Shown here piece by piece: positions 25,142 through 33,864 of a DNA stretch of 38,842 nucleotides (position 1 is its first letter; each line of letters starts with the position of its first letter). A program made the translations under genes and the position numbers. The notes under the pieces were generated by a model that worked only from the letters and a program-made list of their open reading frames with translations, had not been told where the DNA came from and made no database searches. This DNA is from Nitrospinota bacterium. Its GTDB lineage: Bacteria; Nitrospirota; Nitrospiria; Nitrospirales; UBA8639. The DNA is taken from assembly GCA_022572725.1 (NCBI GenBank), contig JACZVJ010000017.1, positions 1 through 38,842 of the forward strand. Reading direction: 5' to 3'.

Positions 25142-25737
25142 CTAAGTGCTATGGGTGTCTGTGAGTGGGGCATTCCAAATCTTTACCGCCGGGTACCCTC
25201 TATAATAGCTGAGAATATTCAGCGTGCCTGTATCCAAATGAAAGTTTCGGCCTGCCATGGCAGGAAGGTCCAGCCAACGGGCTACCAACACTCGGAATAT
25301 ATGGCCGTGGGCAAACAGCGCAACATTGCCCTCTACTGCACGGACCTTTGAATGACACGATCCGCCCGGGCCCCAATTTGTTCCGGAGTTTCCCCACCAG
25401 GAGCCCCATCGTTGAATACCAACCAACCTGGGACTGTCTTATGAATTTCCTTTGATGTCACCCCTTCGTATTTCCCATAATTCCATTCCACCAAATTTGG
25501 TTCCACTTCAGCCTTATCTCCTAGTCCCGATAACTTGCAGGTTTCCCTCGCCCGGTGGAGTGGGCTGGTCAGAACTAAAGCAAAGGCCTCGTTGGCCAAA
25601 ACCGGCTGCAAACACTTCACTTGGTTTCTCCCATTCTCGGTTAATGGGATGTCGGTGACGCCGGTATGCTGCCCGCTGATGCTCCATTCAGTCTCGCCGT
25701 GCCTGACGACATAGACTTTCTGTTCACTTTCAGCCAT
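25142..25737 (-). pseudogene. histidine phosphatase (phosphoglycerate mutase-like), frameshifted
   Basis: Two overlapping frames make one histidine phosphatase of about 200 residues. The first (25737 down to 25333) carries the catalytic RHGETEW, SPLHRARETC and WNYGKYEG; it ends after ADRVIQR. The second (to 25142) continues with VRAVEGNVALFAHGHIFRVL, holding the second catalytic His, and ends WNAPL. One missing base near 25345-25350, beside a short CC/TTT run, joins them as IQxVRAVEG. ATG 25737 has AAGGAT upstream. Both halves are otherwise well conserved, so either a recent mutation or a sequence error is possible. Substrate would be a sugar phosphate or similar. Confidence 0.8.
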
Positions 25738-26094
25738 GGTTTGATCCTTGTTAGCTAAAAAGTTTGCAACTATTCAACCCTAGCCTGGTTCTCACAAGGG
25801 GTGTCAACCCTCTTTCTTTTTATCCATCTTCGCGCTCGACGCTGAAGCTTTGGCGCGCAAGCGGCAGATATCCACGGGTGCTCGTCCTGCGCAGTAGTCT
25901 GCTACGGAGGGTGGGTATGGACGTGAGGTCACACGTAAAAATACCAATGAATATATAGTCCAGGGTTTACATTCGGTGTGAACCGCTTTCAGAAAACCCA
26001 CGGCGTTCTATACAATCAATGGCTCTTCCCTCCATAACGAGGGGGTAATATTACCTCTTAGGGTTTTACTCTGCCACCAAAAATTCAATTTCCC
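25738..26094. other. gene-free interval with AT-rich palindrome
   Basis: About 0.36 kb. The only structure noted is the 12-base perfect palindrome GGTAATATTACC at 26044-26055, 40 bases before the truncated HAD gene. It could be an operator. Confidence 0.35.
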
Positions 26095-26658
26095 TTGGTG
26101 AGGCCTCCCCCTTATGAGCGAGACTTTTTCAATAATCCCATCACGCATGATAAATATGATGCTGTCCTGTTCGATCTGGATGGGGTTCTGACGGCCACCG
26201 CGAAGGTGCACGCCGCATGCTGGAAAAAGATGTTTGAGGAGTACTTGCAAAAGCGTGCTGCAAAGGAAGGCACACCCTTTCAGCCCTTCGAGATTGCCAC
26301 AGATTATCGCCTCTATGTGGATGGAAAACTGCGCTATGATGGCGTCAGGGATTTTCTGAGATCGCGAGGGATAGAGTTACCGGAGGGGACTCCGGATGAC
26401 CCTCCCAAGACCGAAACGGTGTGTGGACTGGGAAACCGCAAGAACGAAATGGTCAACGAAGTCATAGAATCCGTCGGGGTTGAGGGGTATGCGGGAACGA
26501 TTGCCCTGGCCCGTCAGATTCGTAACGAGGGAATCAAGATTGCGGTCGTGACATCAAGCCGGAATTGCGACGCAGTCCTTAAGGCTGCGAAGATTGGAGA
26601 CCTCTTCCAAGTCAAGGTTGACGGAAACGCGATCGCTCAGCAACATCTGCCTCTATGA
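26095..26658 (+). pseudogene. beta-phosphoglucomutase-like HAD hydrolase, C-terminally truncated
   Basis: 187 residues instead of about 250-260. HAD motif I VLFDLDGVLT with both Asp residues, the long cap with YRLYVDGKLRYDGVRDFLRSRGIELP and ETVCGLGNRKNEMV (as in mycobacterial Rv3400-type proteins), and motif II VVTSS are present. The protein stops after VDGNAIAQQHLP, where relatives go on with GKPAPD and the motif III/IV acidic residues; these are lost. A palindromic repeat begins 10 bases after the stop. The start is only TTG 26095 or GTG 26098 with no ribosome-binding site, so the 5' end may be damaged too. Probably inactive. In relatives it is often beside or fused to a GH65 phosphorylase, absent here. 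Confidence 0.78.
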
Positions 26659-26667
26659 AATATAATT

Positions 26668-26798
26668 TGAGACTGTTGCAAAATCCTTTCGCGTGCTTCG
26701 ATAGGCTCAGCACGAAAAGGAAATTGCAAGGTTTTCGGGAAAATTGCGGTTTGTCCTGAGGTACTCGAATGATGAACCGCAGGGTTGAAACAGTCTCA
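26668..26798. repeat. small palindromic repeat element (MITE/REP-like)
   Basis: 131 bases bounded by TGAGACTGTTGCAA (26668-26681) and its inverted partner TTGAAACAGTCTCA (26785-26798), 13 of 14 matching. Inside are two further stems: CCTTTCGCGTGCT with AGCACGAAAAGG (left half) and TTGCGGTT with AACCGCAG (right half). The left inner loop resembles the widespread repeat TTCGACAGGCTCAGGACGAA. No coding content. It lies directly behind the truncated HAD gene. Confidence 0.65.
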
Positions 26799-26890
26799 TA
26801 TTAACCCCATGTCTCATATATAAAGGTCAGATTCCCTCCCTTGTAAGGGAGTGTGCAACGGAGGTAAAGTCATTGGCCCAGGCTAACCTA

Positions 26891-26918
26891 TTGAAACAAT
26901 GCCCTTCCTTAATAATAA
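26891..26918 (+). promoter_or_regulatory. candidate promoter for transketolase
   Basis: TTGAAA at 26891-26896 and TAATAA at 26913-26918, 16 bases apart, lie about 55 bases before the tkt start in AT-rich sequence. Moderate match only. Confidence 0.35.
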
Positions 26919-26973
26919 ACAGTAAAGATCATTTTTCAGGCAGTAAAAAATTCATCCTTCATAGGGGAGACCC

Positions 26974-29058
26974 ATGATGGCCAAGCAACAACAGGATCTT
27001 GACCAACTCAGTATTAATACCATTCGCACGCTGTCCATGGATGCGGTCCAGCAGGCCAACTCCGGGCATCCTGGAACCCCCATGGCTATGGCGCCTGTTG
27101 TGTATTGTCTATGGAACCAAGTCCTGCGGTTTGATCCCGATGACCCCATCTGGCCAAACCGAGACAGGTTTGTCCTTTCAATTGGCCATGCTTCAATGCT
27201 CCTTTATTCCCTGTTACACCTTGCAGGGGTCAAAGCGGTGAATCCGAAATATGAAACTCTTGGGCAGTTGTCCGTTACCCTGGACGACATTAAAAACTTT
27301 CGCCAGCTTGACAGTAAATGCCCAGGCCACCCGGAGTACCGGTGGACCTCAGGCGTGGAGACGACCACCGGCCCCTTAGGCCAAGGGGTCGCGACCAGCG
27401 TCGGCATGGCGATGGCGGGAAAATGGATGGCTCAATATTTTAATCGCCCGGACTTTGAGCTGTTCAATTACGACGTGTACGCCCTGTGCGGGGATGGCTG
27501 CCTTATGGAAGGCATTTCCTCTGAGGCTGCGTCTCTGGCAGGCCATCTTAAATTAGCCAACCTCTGCTGGGTGTATGATAACAATCGGATCACCATTGAG
27601 GGGAATACCCAATTGGCTTTTAGTGACGATGTCGCCACTCGCTTTATTGGCTTTGGCTGGAACGTCACCCGGGTTGGGGACGCCAATGATCTCGAAGTCC
27701 TGGCCCGGGCCCTCAACACGTTTCGGGCCACTCCTGATCGCCCGACCCTCATTATCGTGGATAGCCACATCGCTTACGGGGCCCCGCACAAGCAAGATAC
27801 CAGCGCGGCGCATGGAGAGCCTTTGGGAGAAAAAGAAATCCAAGAGACCAAACGGCGCTATGGCTGGCCGGAGGACGCCAAGTTCCTCATCCCCGATGGG
27901 GTCCGTGAACATTTTCGGGAAGGCATTGGGAAACGTGGCGGGGTACTGCGTGGAGCCTGGATGACGAAGTTTGAGGCGTACCAGCGGCAATACCCTACCC
28001 TCGCTGACCATCTCTACAAAATGCAGCAGCGTCATCTTCCGGATGGCTGGGATAAGGATTTACCTGAATTTCCTGCCGATGCCAAAGGCATAGCGGGACG
28101 CGACTCCTCCGGTAAAGTTCTGAATGCTTTGGCTCGGAATGTGCCCTGGCTGCTCGGCGGGTCAGCGGACTTGGCACCTTCAACGAAGACACGCCTGACG
28201 TTCGAAGGAGCGGGAGATTTCAGTGCCCTCGATTATTCCGGGCGGAATCTTCATTTTGGTATTCGGGAACATGCCATGGGTGCGGTGCTCAATGGCCTCT
28301 CCTTGTCAAAGGTCAGGCCTTACGGGTCGGGCTTTCTAATTTTCAGCGATTATGGCCGGGGCCCGTTGCGGCTCGGGGCCTTGATGGAAATTCCGGTGAT
28401 CTATGTGTTCACACATGATTCCATCGGCGTCGGTGAAGACGGCCCCACCCACCAACCCATCGAACACCTGGCTTCCCTCAGGGTTATTCCCGGATTCATC
28501 ACCATTCGCCCGGCCGATGCCAATGAAGTGGTTGAAGCCTGGCGGGTCGTCATGCAATTCAGGCACGAACCGGTGGCATTGATCCTCAGCCGGCAGGCCC
28601 TCCCTACCCTCGATCGGTCGAAATTCGCTCCGGCTTCCGGATTGGCCAAGGGAGCATATGTTCTGGCCGATGCCCAAGGGGGGAAACCGGACGTGATTTT
28701 GATCGGAACGGGAAGCGAAGTCGGGCTCTGCGTGTCGGCTTACGAACAGCTTACGGCCGAAGGAATTAAAGCACGTGTGGTGAGCATGCCCTCCTGGGAA
28801 ATTTTTGAATATTACTGTGGAAAGCACCCGGAGTATCGCGAGAGCGTATTCCCATCATCCGTGACGGCTCGTGTCTCCGTAGAACTCGCATCGACATTTG
28901 GGTGGGAACGGTACGTCGGTTCCACCGGCCGCATCATCGGAATGGAGTCCTTTGGGGCCTCGGCCCCTCTCAAAGTGTTGTCCAAAAAATTTGGGTTTAC
29001 GGTGGACCATATCGTCCATGCGGCAGAGGAGCAGCTTCCAAAAAGTTCGAACCGATGA
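26974..29058 (+). CDS. tkt: transketolase
   Basis: 694 residues. Thiamine-diphosphate enzyme that moves two-carbon units between sugar phosphates in the pentose phosphate pathway (and the Calvin cycle where present). Landmarks: SGHPGTPMAMAP near the N-terminus, TTGPLGQGVATSVGMAMA, the ThDP motif GDGCLMEGISSEAASLAGHL...DNN, the pyrimidine-domain FGIREHAMGAVLNGLSL, HDSIGVGEDGPTHQPIEHLA and the C-terminal EVGLCVSAYEQL. GGGGAG lies just before ATG 26974 (a second ATG follows at 26977). Close to rpiA and pgi, but not in the same operon as either. Confidence 0.96.
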   Translation: MMAKQQQDLDQLSINTIRTLSMDAVQQANSGHPGTPMAMAPVVYCLWNQVLRFDPDDPIWPNRDRFVLSIGHASMLLYSLLHLAGVKAVNPKYETLGQLSVTLDDIKNFRQLDSKCPGHPEYRWTSGVETTTGPLGQGVATSVGMAMAGKWMAQYFNRPDFELFNYDVYALCGDGCLMEGISSEAASLAGHLKLANLCWVYDNNRITIEGNTQLAFSDDVATRFIGFGWNVTRVGDANDLEVLARALNTFRATPDRPTLIIVDSHIAYGAPHKQDTSAAHGEPLGEKEIQETKRRYGWPEDAKFLIPDGVREHFREGIGKRGGVLRGAWMTKFEAYQRQYPTLADHLYKMQQRHLPDGWDKDLPEFPADAKGIAGRDSSGKVLNALARNVPWLLGGSADLAPSTKTRLTFEGAGDFSALDYSGRNLHFGIREHAMGAVLNGLSLSKVRPYGSGFLIFSDYGRGPLRLGALMEIPVIYVFTHDSIGVGEDGPTHQPIEHLASLRVIPGFITIRPADANEVVEAWRVVMQFRHEPVALILSRQALPTLDRSKFAPASGLAKGAYVLADAQGGKPDVILIGTGSEVGLCVSAYEQLTAEGIKARVVSMPSWEIFEYYCGKHPEYRESVFPSSVTARVSVELASTFGWERYVGSTGRIIGMESFGASAPLKVLSKKFGFTVDHIVHAAEEQLPKSSNR

Positions 29059-29319
29059 AGAATCCCAATTTGAATGAAGGCGCCCAAGCCTGCCACCCGG
29101 CCTTCCAGGATTTGATCTCAAGGAGCAGGCAAGCAGGCTGGACGTTTTGAGGATATCACTTCATAATTTCCTTGCTTTCTGGTATGCGTGTTCGGTAATA
29201 CGTTCTGCGGACATCGTGCCACCCTCGGGATAAAAAGATTTTCCCAGCCTGTGGGGGAACTTTTTCTTCAATCAGGCTTTCTTGATTTATTTACCGGGGG
29301 CACCCAAAGGAGGAATCTT
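29059..29319. other. spacer between transketolase and bc-complex genes
   Basis: About 0.26 kb with no recognised gene, terminator or promoter. Confidence 0.3.
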
Positions 29320-29517
29320 GTGTCGTGGCCTGTATTAACCCATGTCCCTCCCATTCACTCTCCTCCTCACCTTCTTCAAATTCAAATTGGAATGCCAACC
29401 AATGAAAAGGTGAAAAAGCCTTTTGGTGTTTCCTCCTGGGAGCAAGTCCCTACGTATGGATCGAAAATCCCCTTGCTCACAATGTGGGAACTGAGAAACA
29501 AAAATCTTCCATTTTGA
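29320..29517 (+). CDS. possible small ORF upstream of Rieske gene
   Basis: 65 codons from GTG 29320 behind a near-perfect AAAGGAGG (29306-29313, 6-base spacing). The predicted peptide begins MSWPVLTHVPP and is proline-rich at first, then basic; no family recognised. It ends 30 bases before the Rieske start, so it could be a leader peptide or small co-translated protein. The ribosome-binding site is the main argument; the peptide itself looks undistinguished. Confidence 0.28.
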   Translation: MSWPVLTHVPPIHSPPHLLQIQIGMPTNEKVKKPFGVSSWEQVPTYGSKIPLLTMWELRNKNLPF

Positions 29518-29547
29518 GTTACATGCCAGGCAGGAGGTGTTCCCCCC

Positions 29548-30102
29548 ATGACCGACCCGTCTAATTCACATGACATGGAATCCGAGGGTGGGATTTTCAC
29601 GCCTGTAGGGTCCAGGCGGACTTTTTTTACGTGGGTGTCGGGAGCCATTGCGGTATTTATCGGGGTGGCACTGGCCGTGCCATTGCTGGGCTATGTCATT
29701 TCCCCCTCTTTTAAAAGGCGGAAAAAGTTTTGGAAGGCCGTGGGCAGAGTAGAGGAATTGCCGGTTGGGGAACCCAGATCCCTGGATTATGTGGTTACCG
29801 AGAAGGATGGGTGGATGGAGACGAAAGCCGTCAAAGCGGTTTGGGCGATTAAGCAGGAGGATGGGGCGGTCACGGTGTTTTCCCCCATTTGTACCCATCT
29901 AGGATGTGGGTTTCGATGGAACCCGGAAGATAGTCAATTCCAATGCCCTTGTCATGGGAGTATTTATGACACCACCGGGAAGGTTCTTGGTGGGCCTGCT
30001 CCCCGACCACTCGACCAGTTGCCTTCCAAAGTCGAGGAAGGTCAATTGCTGGTTCTGTACAAGGAGTTTAAATCCGGGCTGACCGAACAGGTGGAACTGT
30101 AG
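29548..30102 (+). CDS. Rieske [2Fe-2S] protein of cytochrome bc complex
   Basis: 184 residues. Electron-transfer subunit that takes the first electron from quinol. Twin-arginine-type N-terminus (SRRTFFTW) followed by one membrane helix (GAIAVFIGVALAVPLLGYVI), which anchors the protein with the cluster domain outside. Cluster ligands are in CTHLGC and CPCHGS (two Cys, two His; the other two Cys form the stabilising disulfide), then a GPAPRPL loop. GGAGGT precedes ATG 29548. Three bases separate its stop from the cytochrome b gene, so the two are one operon. Confidence 0.94.
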   Translation: MTDPSNSHDMESEGGIFTPVGSRRTFFTWVSGAIAVFIGVALAVPLLGYVISPSFKRRKKFWKAVGRVEELPVGEPRSLDYVVTEKDGWMETKAVKAVWAIKQEDGAVTVFSPICTHLGCGFRWNPEDSQFQCPCHGSIYDTTGKVLGGPAPRPLDQLPSKVEEGQLLVLYKEFKSGLTEQVEL

Positions 30103-30105
30103 ATT

Positions 30106-31431
30106 ATGGCTTCACGACTCTACGAATGGCTGGATAGTCGGCTCCGACTGAAACCCATTGGGAAAACCCTATTGGATGAGCCGATCCCCGGCGGGGCCAG
30201 TTGGAATTATGTGTTTGGTTCCGCGACGCTTTTCTTATTTGTTCTCCAAGCGGTGACGGGAATGTTTCTTACGATGTACTACGTGCCCTCCACCGATCAT
30301 GCCTATGACACGGTGCAATATATCCAGCATGAAGTCATGTTTGGGTGGTTTGTCCGAGGCTTACATCATTGGGGTGCCTCGGCAATCATGTTGGCGATCG
30401 GATTGCATATGCTGCAAGTCTTTTTTGACGGTGCGTATAAACCACCGCGTGAGTTGATGTGGATGGTAGGGATCGTTCTCTTTTTGCTCATGTTGGGCTT
30501 TGGATTTACCGGCTATCTCCTCCCTTGGGATCAGAACGCCTATTGGGCCACCCAAGTTGGGATCAACATGGCTGGGAGGGTGCCCATCGTTGGGGATTTA
30601 ATGGTCAAGGTGCTTCGAGGTGGCGAGACCTTAGGCGCCCTGACGCTTTCCCGGTTTTTCGCTCTCCATGTCTTGTTCCTCCCTTCCATGATTATTTTTG
30701 GGATCATGTTGCACCTGTTCATTCTGCGTCGTGTGGGGCCAGCCGGACCCTGGGATGAAAAAAAGGCCAAGGAGGGAAGCGAGACCTTTTACCCCCGGCA
30801 AGTGTATATGGATGCGGTGGTGATGTTGGGGGTCTTCCTGATCGTGGCAACCTTGGCTGCGACCATTGAGTTTCCCTTGGCTGATAAAGCCGATCCCTCC
30901 GATCATTCTTTTGTACCTGTTCCCGAGTGGTATTTTCTCTTTTATTATCAACTGCTCAAATACGTCCATGGCCCGCTTGAACCTTTTGCAACGTGGATTC
31001 TGCCGGGACTCTTTTTTCTTATGCTGTTCCTTTTACCATTCCTTGACCGAAACCCCCAACGACGCATTTCGAGACGGCCGGTAACCTTAGGTGTGGGCAT
31101 GGTGTTTTTGGTCATTGTCTTTGGTCTCCTAGGAATTTCCTTGCGCGACCTCTACGCCGTTCCCAAGACCGACCCCTCCGTGATTCGTGGCAAGGAGTTA
31201 GTCGTAAAATTTGCCTGTAAGACCTGTCATCGTATTCATGGCGAAGGGGCCGCGATTGCCCCGGATCTTTCCTTTGTCGCCGATCGGCGGCCGGATCGAG
31301 AATGGCATCTACGTCATTTTCGTGACCCCCAATCCGTTTCTCCTGGTTCCTTCATGCCAAAGCTCCCTCTTTCGGATCGTCAACTGAACGATTTGACGAG
31401 TTACGTACTGACCCTAAAGAGTGGAGTGTGA
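30106..31431 (+). CDS. cytochrome b fused to a C-terminal cytochrome c domain
   Basis: 441 residues. Quinol-oxidising core of the bc complex. Four haem-b ligands H87/H101 and H188/H203; the spacing of 14 residues in the second pair is as in b6f and Gram-positive complexes. PVPEWY (about 271-276) is the quinol-oxidation loop, here in the same chain (b6 and subunit IV joined). Eight or so membrane helices, the last around 325-345, are followed by a periplasmic monohaem cytochrome c with CKTCH (371-375) and likely sixth ligand M417 (SFMPKL). So one protein does the work of cytochrome b and c1. Operon with the Rieske gene. Confidence 0.93.
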   Translation: MASRLYEWLDSRLRLKPIGKTLLDEPIPGGASWNYVFGSATLFLFVLQAVTGMFLTMYYVPSTDHAYDTVQYIQHEVMFGWFVRGLHHWGASAIMLAIGLHMLQVFFDGAYKPPRELMWMVGIVLFLLMLGFGFTGYLLPWDQNAYWATQVGINMAGRVPIVGDLMVKVLRGGETLGALTLSRFFALHVLFLPSMIIFGIMLHLFILRRVGPAGPWDEKKAKEGSETFYPRQVYMDAVVMLGVFLIVATLAATIEFPLADKADPSDHSFVPVPEWYFLFYYQLLKYVHGPLEPFATWILPGLFFLMLFLLPFLDRNPQRRISRRPVTLGVGMVFLVIVFGLLGISLRDLYAVPKTDPSVIRGKELVVKFACKTCHRIHGEGAAIAPDLSFVADRRPDREWHLRHFRDPQSVSPGSFMPKLPLSDRQLNDLTSYVLTLKSGV

Positions 31432-31556
31432 GGCGGCCTACCAGATAGGTTAAGTACCTACCCGAGCTCTAAGAAGCCGCATTAATAATAAAAAGTTGGT
31501 CCTAGCAGGTAAAGTCGTGGGACCGATTTCCGACTAGAAGGGGCAAGAGGTATTCC

Positions 31557-32330
31557 GTGTGGCTCAAGTTCCTGAATAAGAACCCAGTGGGTTTTCTTGC
31601 GTTGGTCGGGAGCCTGTGTCTCACCCCCTTGACGGTCCACGCGACCGTGGGCTGGGAAGCAGCAGATCTGATTTTTGATTTCGGGGTCTATCTGGAACCC
31701 GGAGAAAGCCAGGTTCTCGTGGACAAAGCGGAAGTCGGCCAAGCTTTCGACGTGAAGGTGATGTGGAGGTTAAATCCTCAAGACTGTCGGCTGGAAACAT
31801 TTCGTGACCGGGATGGTGACGGCATGCCGGAAGTGCAGGCATTAGTCGATGATCATGCCTTTAAGGGAGATCCGGCCCATTCGGAGGTCTCCCAAATTGA
31901 GTCCTTGGTCCTGGTGGCCCAAAACGGGAGAGGGTGCCGGATTGACCCTGAACGGGATGAGTTCCTTGTTGTTTCAAGTGGGGGAACCAACAGAATAGCG
32001 TCAAATGCCGAGAAACCACCGGCGCCCATGGGAGCTGTGGTGGCTATACTCCGGGCCACATCGTTCTATACTCCAAAGGTGGTCACGATCAAGGCCGGGG
32101 AACGGGTGGTTTGGATTTATGCCGATGGCGCGAAAGAGCCTCACACCGTGACCAGTGGCGGGTGTCGTGGAATCGATTGCTCGGGTGGTGGAAGGAAATT
32201 TGACAGTGGACCCACGTTACATAAGCCGGGGCATATCTTCGAATACACGTTTACATATCCTGGAAGGTTTGAGTACCACTGCGAACTTCATACAGCCAAC
32301 ATGGAAGGGACGGTTATCGTCAAACCCTAA
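31557..32330 (+). CDS. exported cupredoxin (plastocyanin-like) protein with extra N-terminal domain
   Basis: 257 residues from GTG 31557, preceded by AGAGGT. Signal peptide (VGFLALVGSLCLTPLTVHA), then an unrecognised domain (about 30-150) with three Cys and acidic loops, then a cupredoxin (about 160-257). Type 1 copper ligands: H196 (EPHTVTSG), C242, H245 and M249 (YHCELHTANM). A Cys pair in GGCRGIDC lies in the loop after the first ligand and may form a disulfide. It lies 125 bases after the cytochrome b-c gene in the same direction and is a plausible periplasmic electron carrier for that complex; not proven. Confidence 0.82.
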   Translation: MWLKFLNKNPVGFLALVGSLCLTPLTVHATVGWEAADLIFDFGVYLEPGESQVLVDKAEVGQAFDVKVMWRLNPQDCRLETFRDRDGDGMPEVQALVDDHAFKGDPAHSEVSQIESLVLVAQNGRGCRIDPERDEFLVVSSGGTNRIASNAEKPPAPMGAVVAILRATSFYTPKVVTIKAGERVVWIYADGAKEPHTVTSGGCRGIDCSGGGRKFDSGPTLHKPGHIFEYTFTYPGRFEYHCELHTANMEGTVIVKP

Positions 32331-32357
32331 CCCACTGTAACAGGGTTTTTGTGTTTC
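32322..32357 (+). terminator. possible intrinsic terminator after cupredoxin gene
   Basis: AAACCCT (32322-32328, overlapping the stop) pairs with AGGGTTT (32342-32348) across a 13-base loop and is followed by TTGTGTTT. Short stem, but the position fits the end of the bc-cupredoxin group. Confidence 0.42.
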
Positions 32358-32571
32358 CCATCCAAAATCCCCCCCCTCCTTACCTAAATGCTTGGGAAAG
32401 ACTTCGTGATACTCCTGGATATCCAGGACTCTTCCTTCAAAGTCAGATCCTCAATCGGAAAAGAGGTCATACCGACCCTGGGGCCTTACCCTTTGGAGGT
32501 ATTCCTTCATCAGGCTATTTTCTGTAAAGTCACTCGGAATAAGTGAGCAGGGGGTGAACGAGGAGGAAGCC

Positions 32572-32949
32572 GTGGGAACATTCAAGGGCAAGCTAAAAAA
32601 AGCCATGGTGGTCAGCCTTGCCGCCTTATTGGCGCTGGTGTTTTTCGTAGCTGGCGGGTCGAAGCTGGTGAATCCTGAAAGCGCAGTCGAGAGTTTTGCC
32701 CGATGGGGTTATGCCCCCTGGTTTGTCTATGTCACAGGATTTGTGGAGGTGGCGGGGGCCGTCCTGGTACTCGTGGCCCGGGTTCGTTTCATTGGCGCCG
32801 TACTCTTAGGGGTCACCATGGTTGGCGCCTTTGTTACCCACTGGCAAGCTGGGGAAAGTGGAGCCATTCCGGTGCCTTTGGTTTTGCTTGCCCTGATTGC
32901 TATTGTTGGATGGTTAAGCTGGAGATCACCCGATCAGGATCGTGGATAA
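32572..32949 (+). CDS. DoxX-family membrane protein
   Basis: 125 residues from GTG 32572, chosen because AGGAGG lies 5 bases before it; GTG 32554 in the same frame would add six residues. Four hydrophobic helices: MVVSLAALLALVFFVAGGSKL, WFVYVTGFVEVAGAVLVLVA, IGAVLLGVTMVGAFVTHW and VPLVLLALIAIVGWLSW. FVAGGSKL in the first helix and the GFVEVAGAVLVL helix are typical of DoxX/MauE-like membrane proteins, some of which serve in respiration or thiosulfate oxidation. Its role here is unknown; it lies downstream of the cupredoxin gene, beyond the possible terminator. Confidence 0.85.
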   Translation: MGTFKGKLKKAMVVSLAALLALVFFVAGGSKLVNPESAVESFARWGYAPWFVYVTGFVEVAGAVLVLVARVRFIGAVLLGVTMVGAFVTHWQAGESGAIPVPLVLLALIAIVGWLSWRSPDQDRG

Positions 32950-33070
32950 GTATCCAGCACCCAATCGATTTTCTTGATTTCCTAACCACCCAGATTTTTG
33001 GGTTCGAGCAAGAGAAGATCCTGGTGACTGGTAGAAGGGACGTTTGCCGGATCTTGGGATCTCGAGACGG

Positions 33071-33844
33071 TCAAACGTCAGCCAATTCACACCACACGGG
33101 AGTGTGGTCGGAGGGTTTGTCTTTGGCCCGAGGGCCCTTGTCAATTCCCGAGCCAACCAAGCGGTCGGCGGCTTGGGGTGAAAGCAGAAAGTGGTCAATC
33201 CGGAGACCCTGGTCATAGTTCCAACACCCGCCTTGGTAATCCCAAAAACTGTACACCCCCTTTCGCGGGTGATAAAGCCGAACGGCGTCGGTCAATCCTA
33301 AGTGAGAAAGAGTGCGGAACCGTGCGCGGGATTCGGGATGACACAAGGCATCACCGGCGAACCCCTCAGGATCGTACACGTCGTCATCAGTCGGGCAAAT
33401 ATTGAAATCGCCTCCCAGGACGAGGGTTTCTTCATAATCCAACAAGGCGCGGGCATGAGCGGTCAGGCGCTCCATCCACCTGAGTTTGTAAGAAAACTTG
33501 TCCGTGTCCACCGGATTCCCATTGGGGAGATAGAGGGAGGCTACCCGGATGGTGCCGATGATGGCCTCGATGTACCGAGCTTGATCATCCGTGGGATCGC
33601 CAGGAAGGGCCTCCTGTTCAAGCTCGATGGGATGTTTGGACAAGATTCCTACGCCGTTATAGGTTTTCTGGCCGACAATGGCGACGTTAAATCCGAGGTC
33701 TTCCAATTCACTTCGGGGGAAAACCTCGTCTGTGGCTTTCAGCTCTTGGAGCAGAAGGATGTCGGGGTTGGCGGATTTGAGCCAATCAACGACATGGGGA
33801 AGCCTGCTCCTGATTGAATTCACATTCCAGGTGGCCAAGATCAT
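33071..33844 (-). CDS. xthA: exodeoxyribonuclease III
   Basis: 257 residues from ATG 33844. AP endonuclease and 3' exonuclease of base-excision repair. Catalytic landmarks: WNVNSIRSRL (Asn), LLLQELKA (metal-binding Glu), LYLPNG (active-site Tyr), GGDFNICPTDDDV (Asp and Asn), WNYDQGLRIDHFLLS and the terminal SDHTPVW with the catalytic His. The start lies 20 bases after the polA stop on the same strand, with no strong ribosome-binding site, so translation may depend on polA. The pair would carry out AP-site incision and gap filling. Confidence 0.95.
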   Translation of the reverse strand: MILATWNVNSIRSRLPHVVDWLKSANPDILLLQELKATDEVFPRSELEDLGFNVAIVGQKTYNGVGILSKHPIELEQEALPGDPTDDQARYIEAIIGTIRVASLYLPNGNPVDTDKFSYKLRWMERLTAHARALLDYEETLVLGGDFNICPTDDDVYDPEGFAGDALCHPESRARFRTLSHLGLTDAVRLYHPRKGVYSFWDYQGGCWNYDQGLRIDHFLLSPQAADRLVGSGIDKGPRAKDKPSDHTPVWCELADV

Positions 33845-33864
33845 CGCGGGGGGTTCACAAGATC

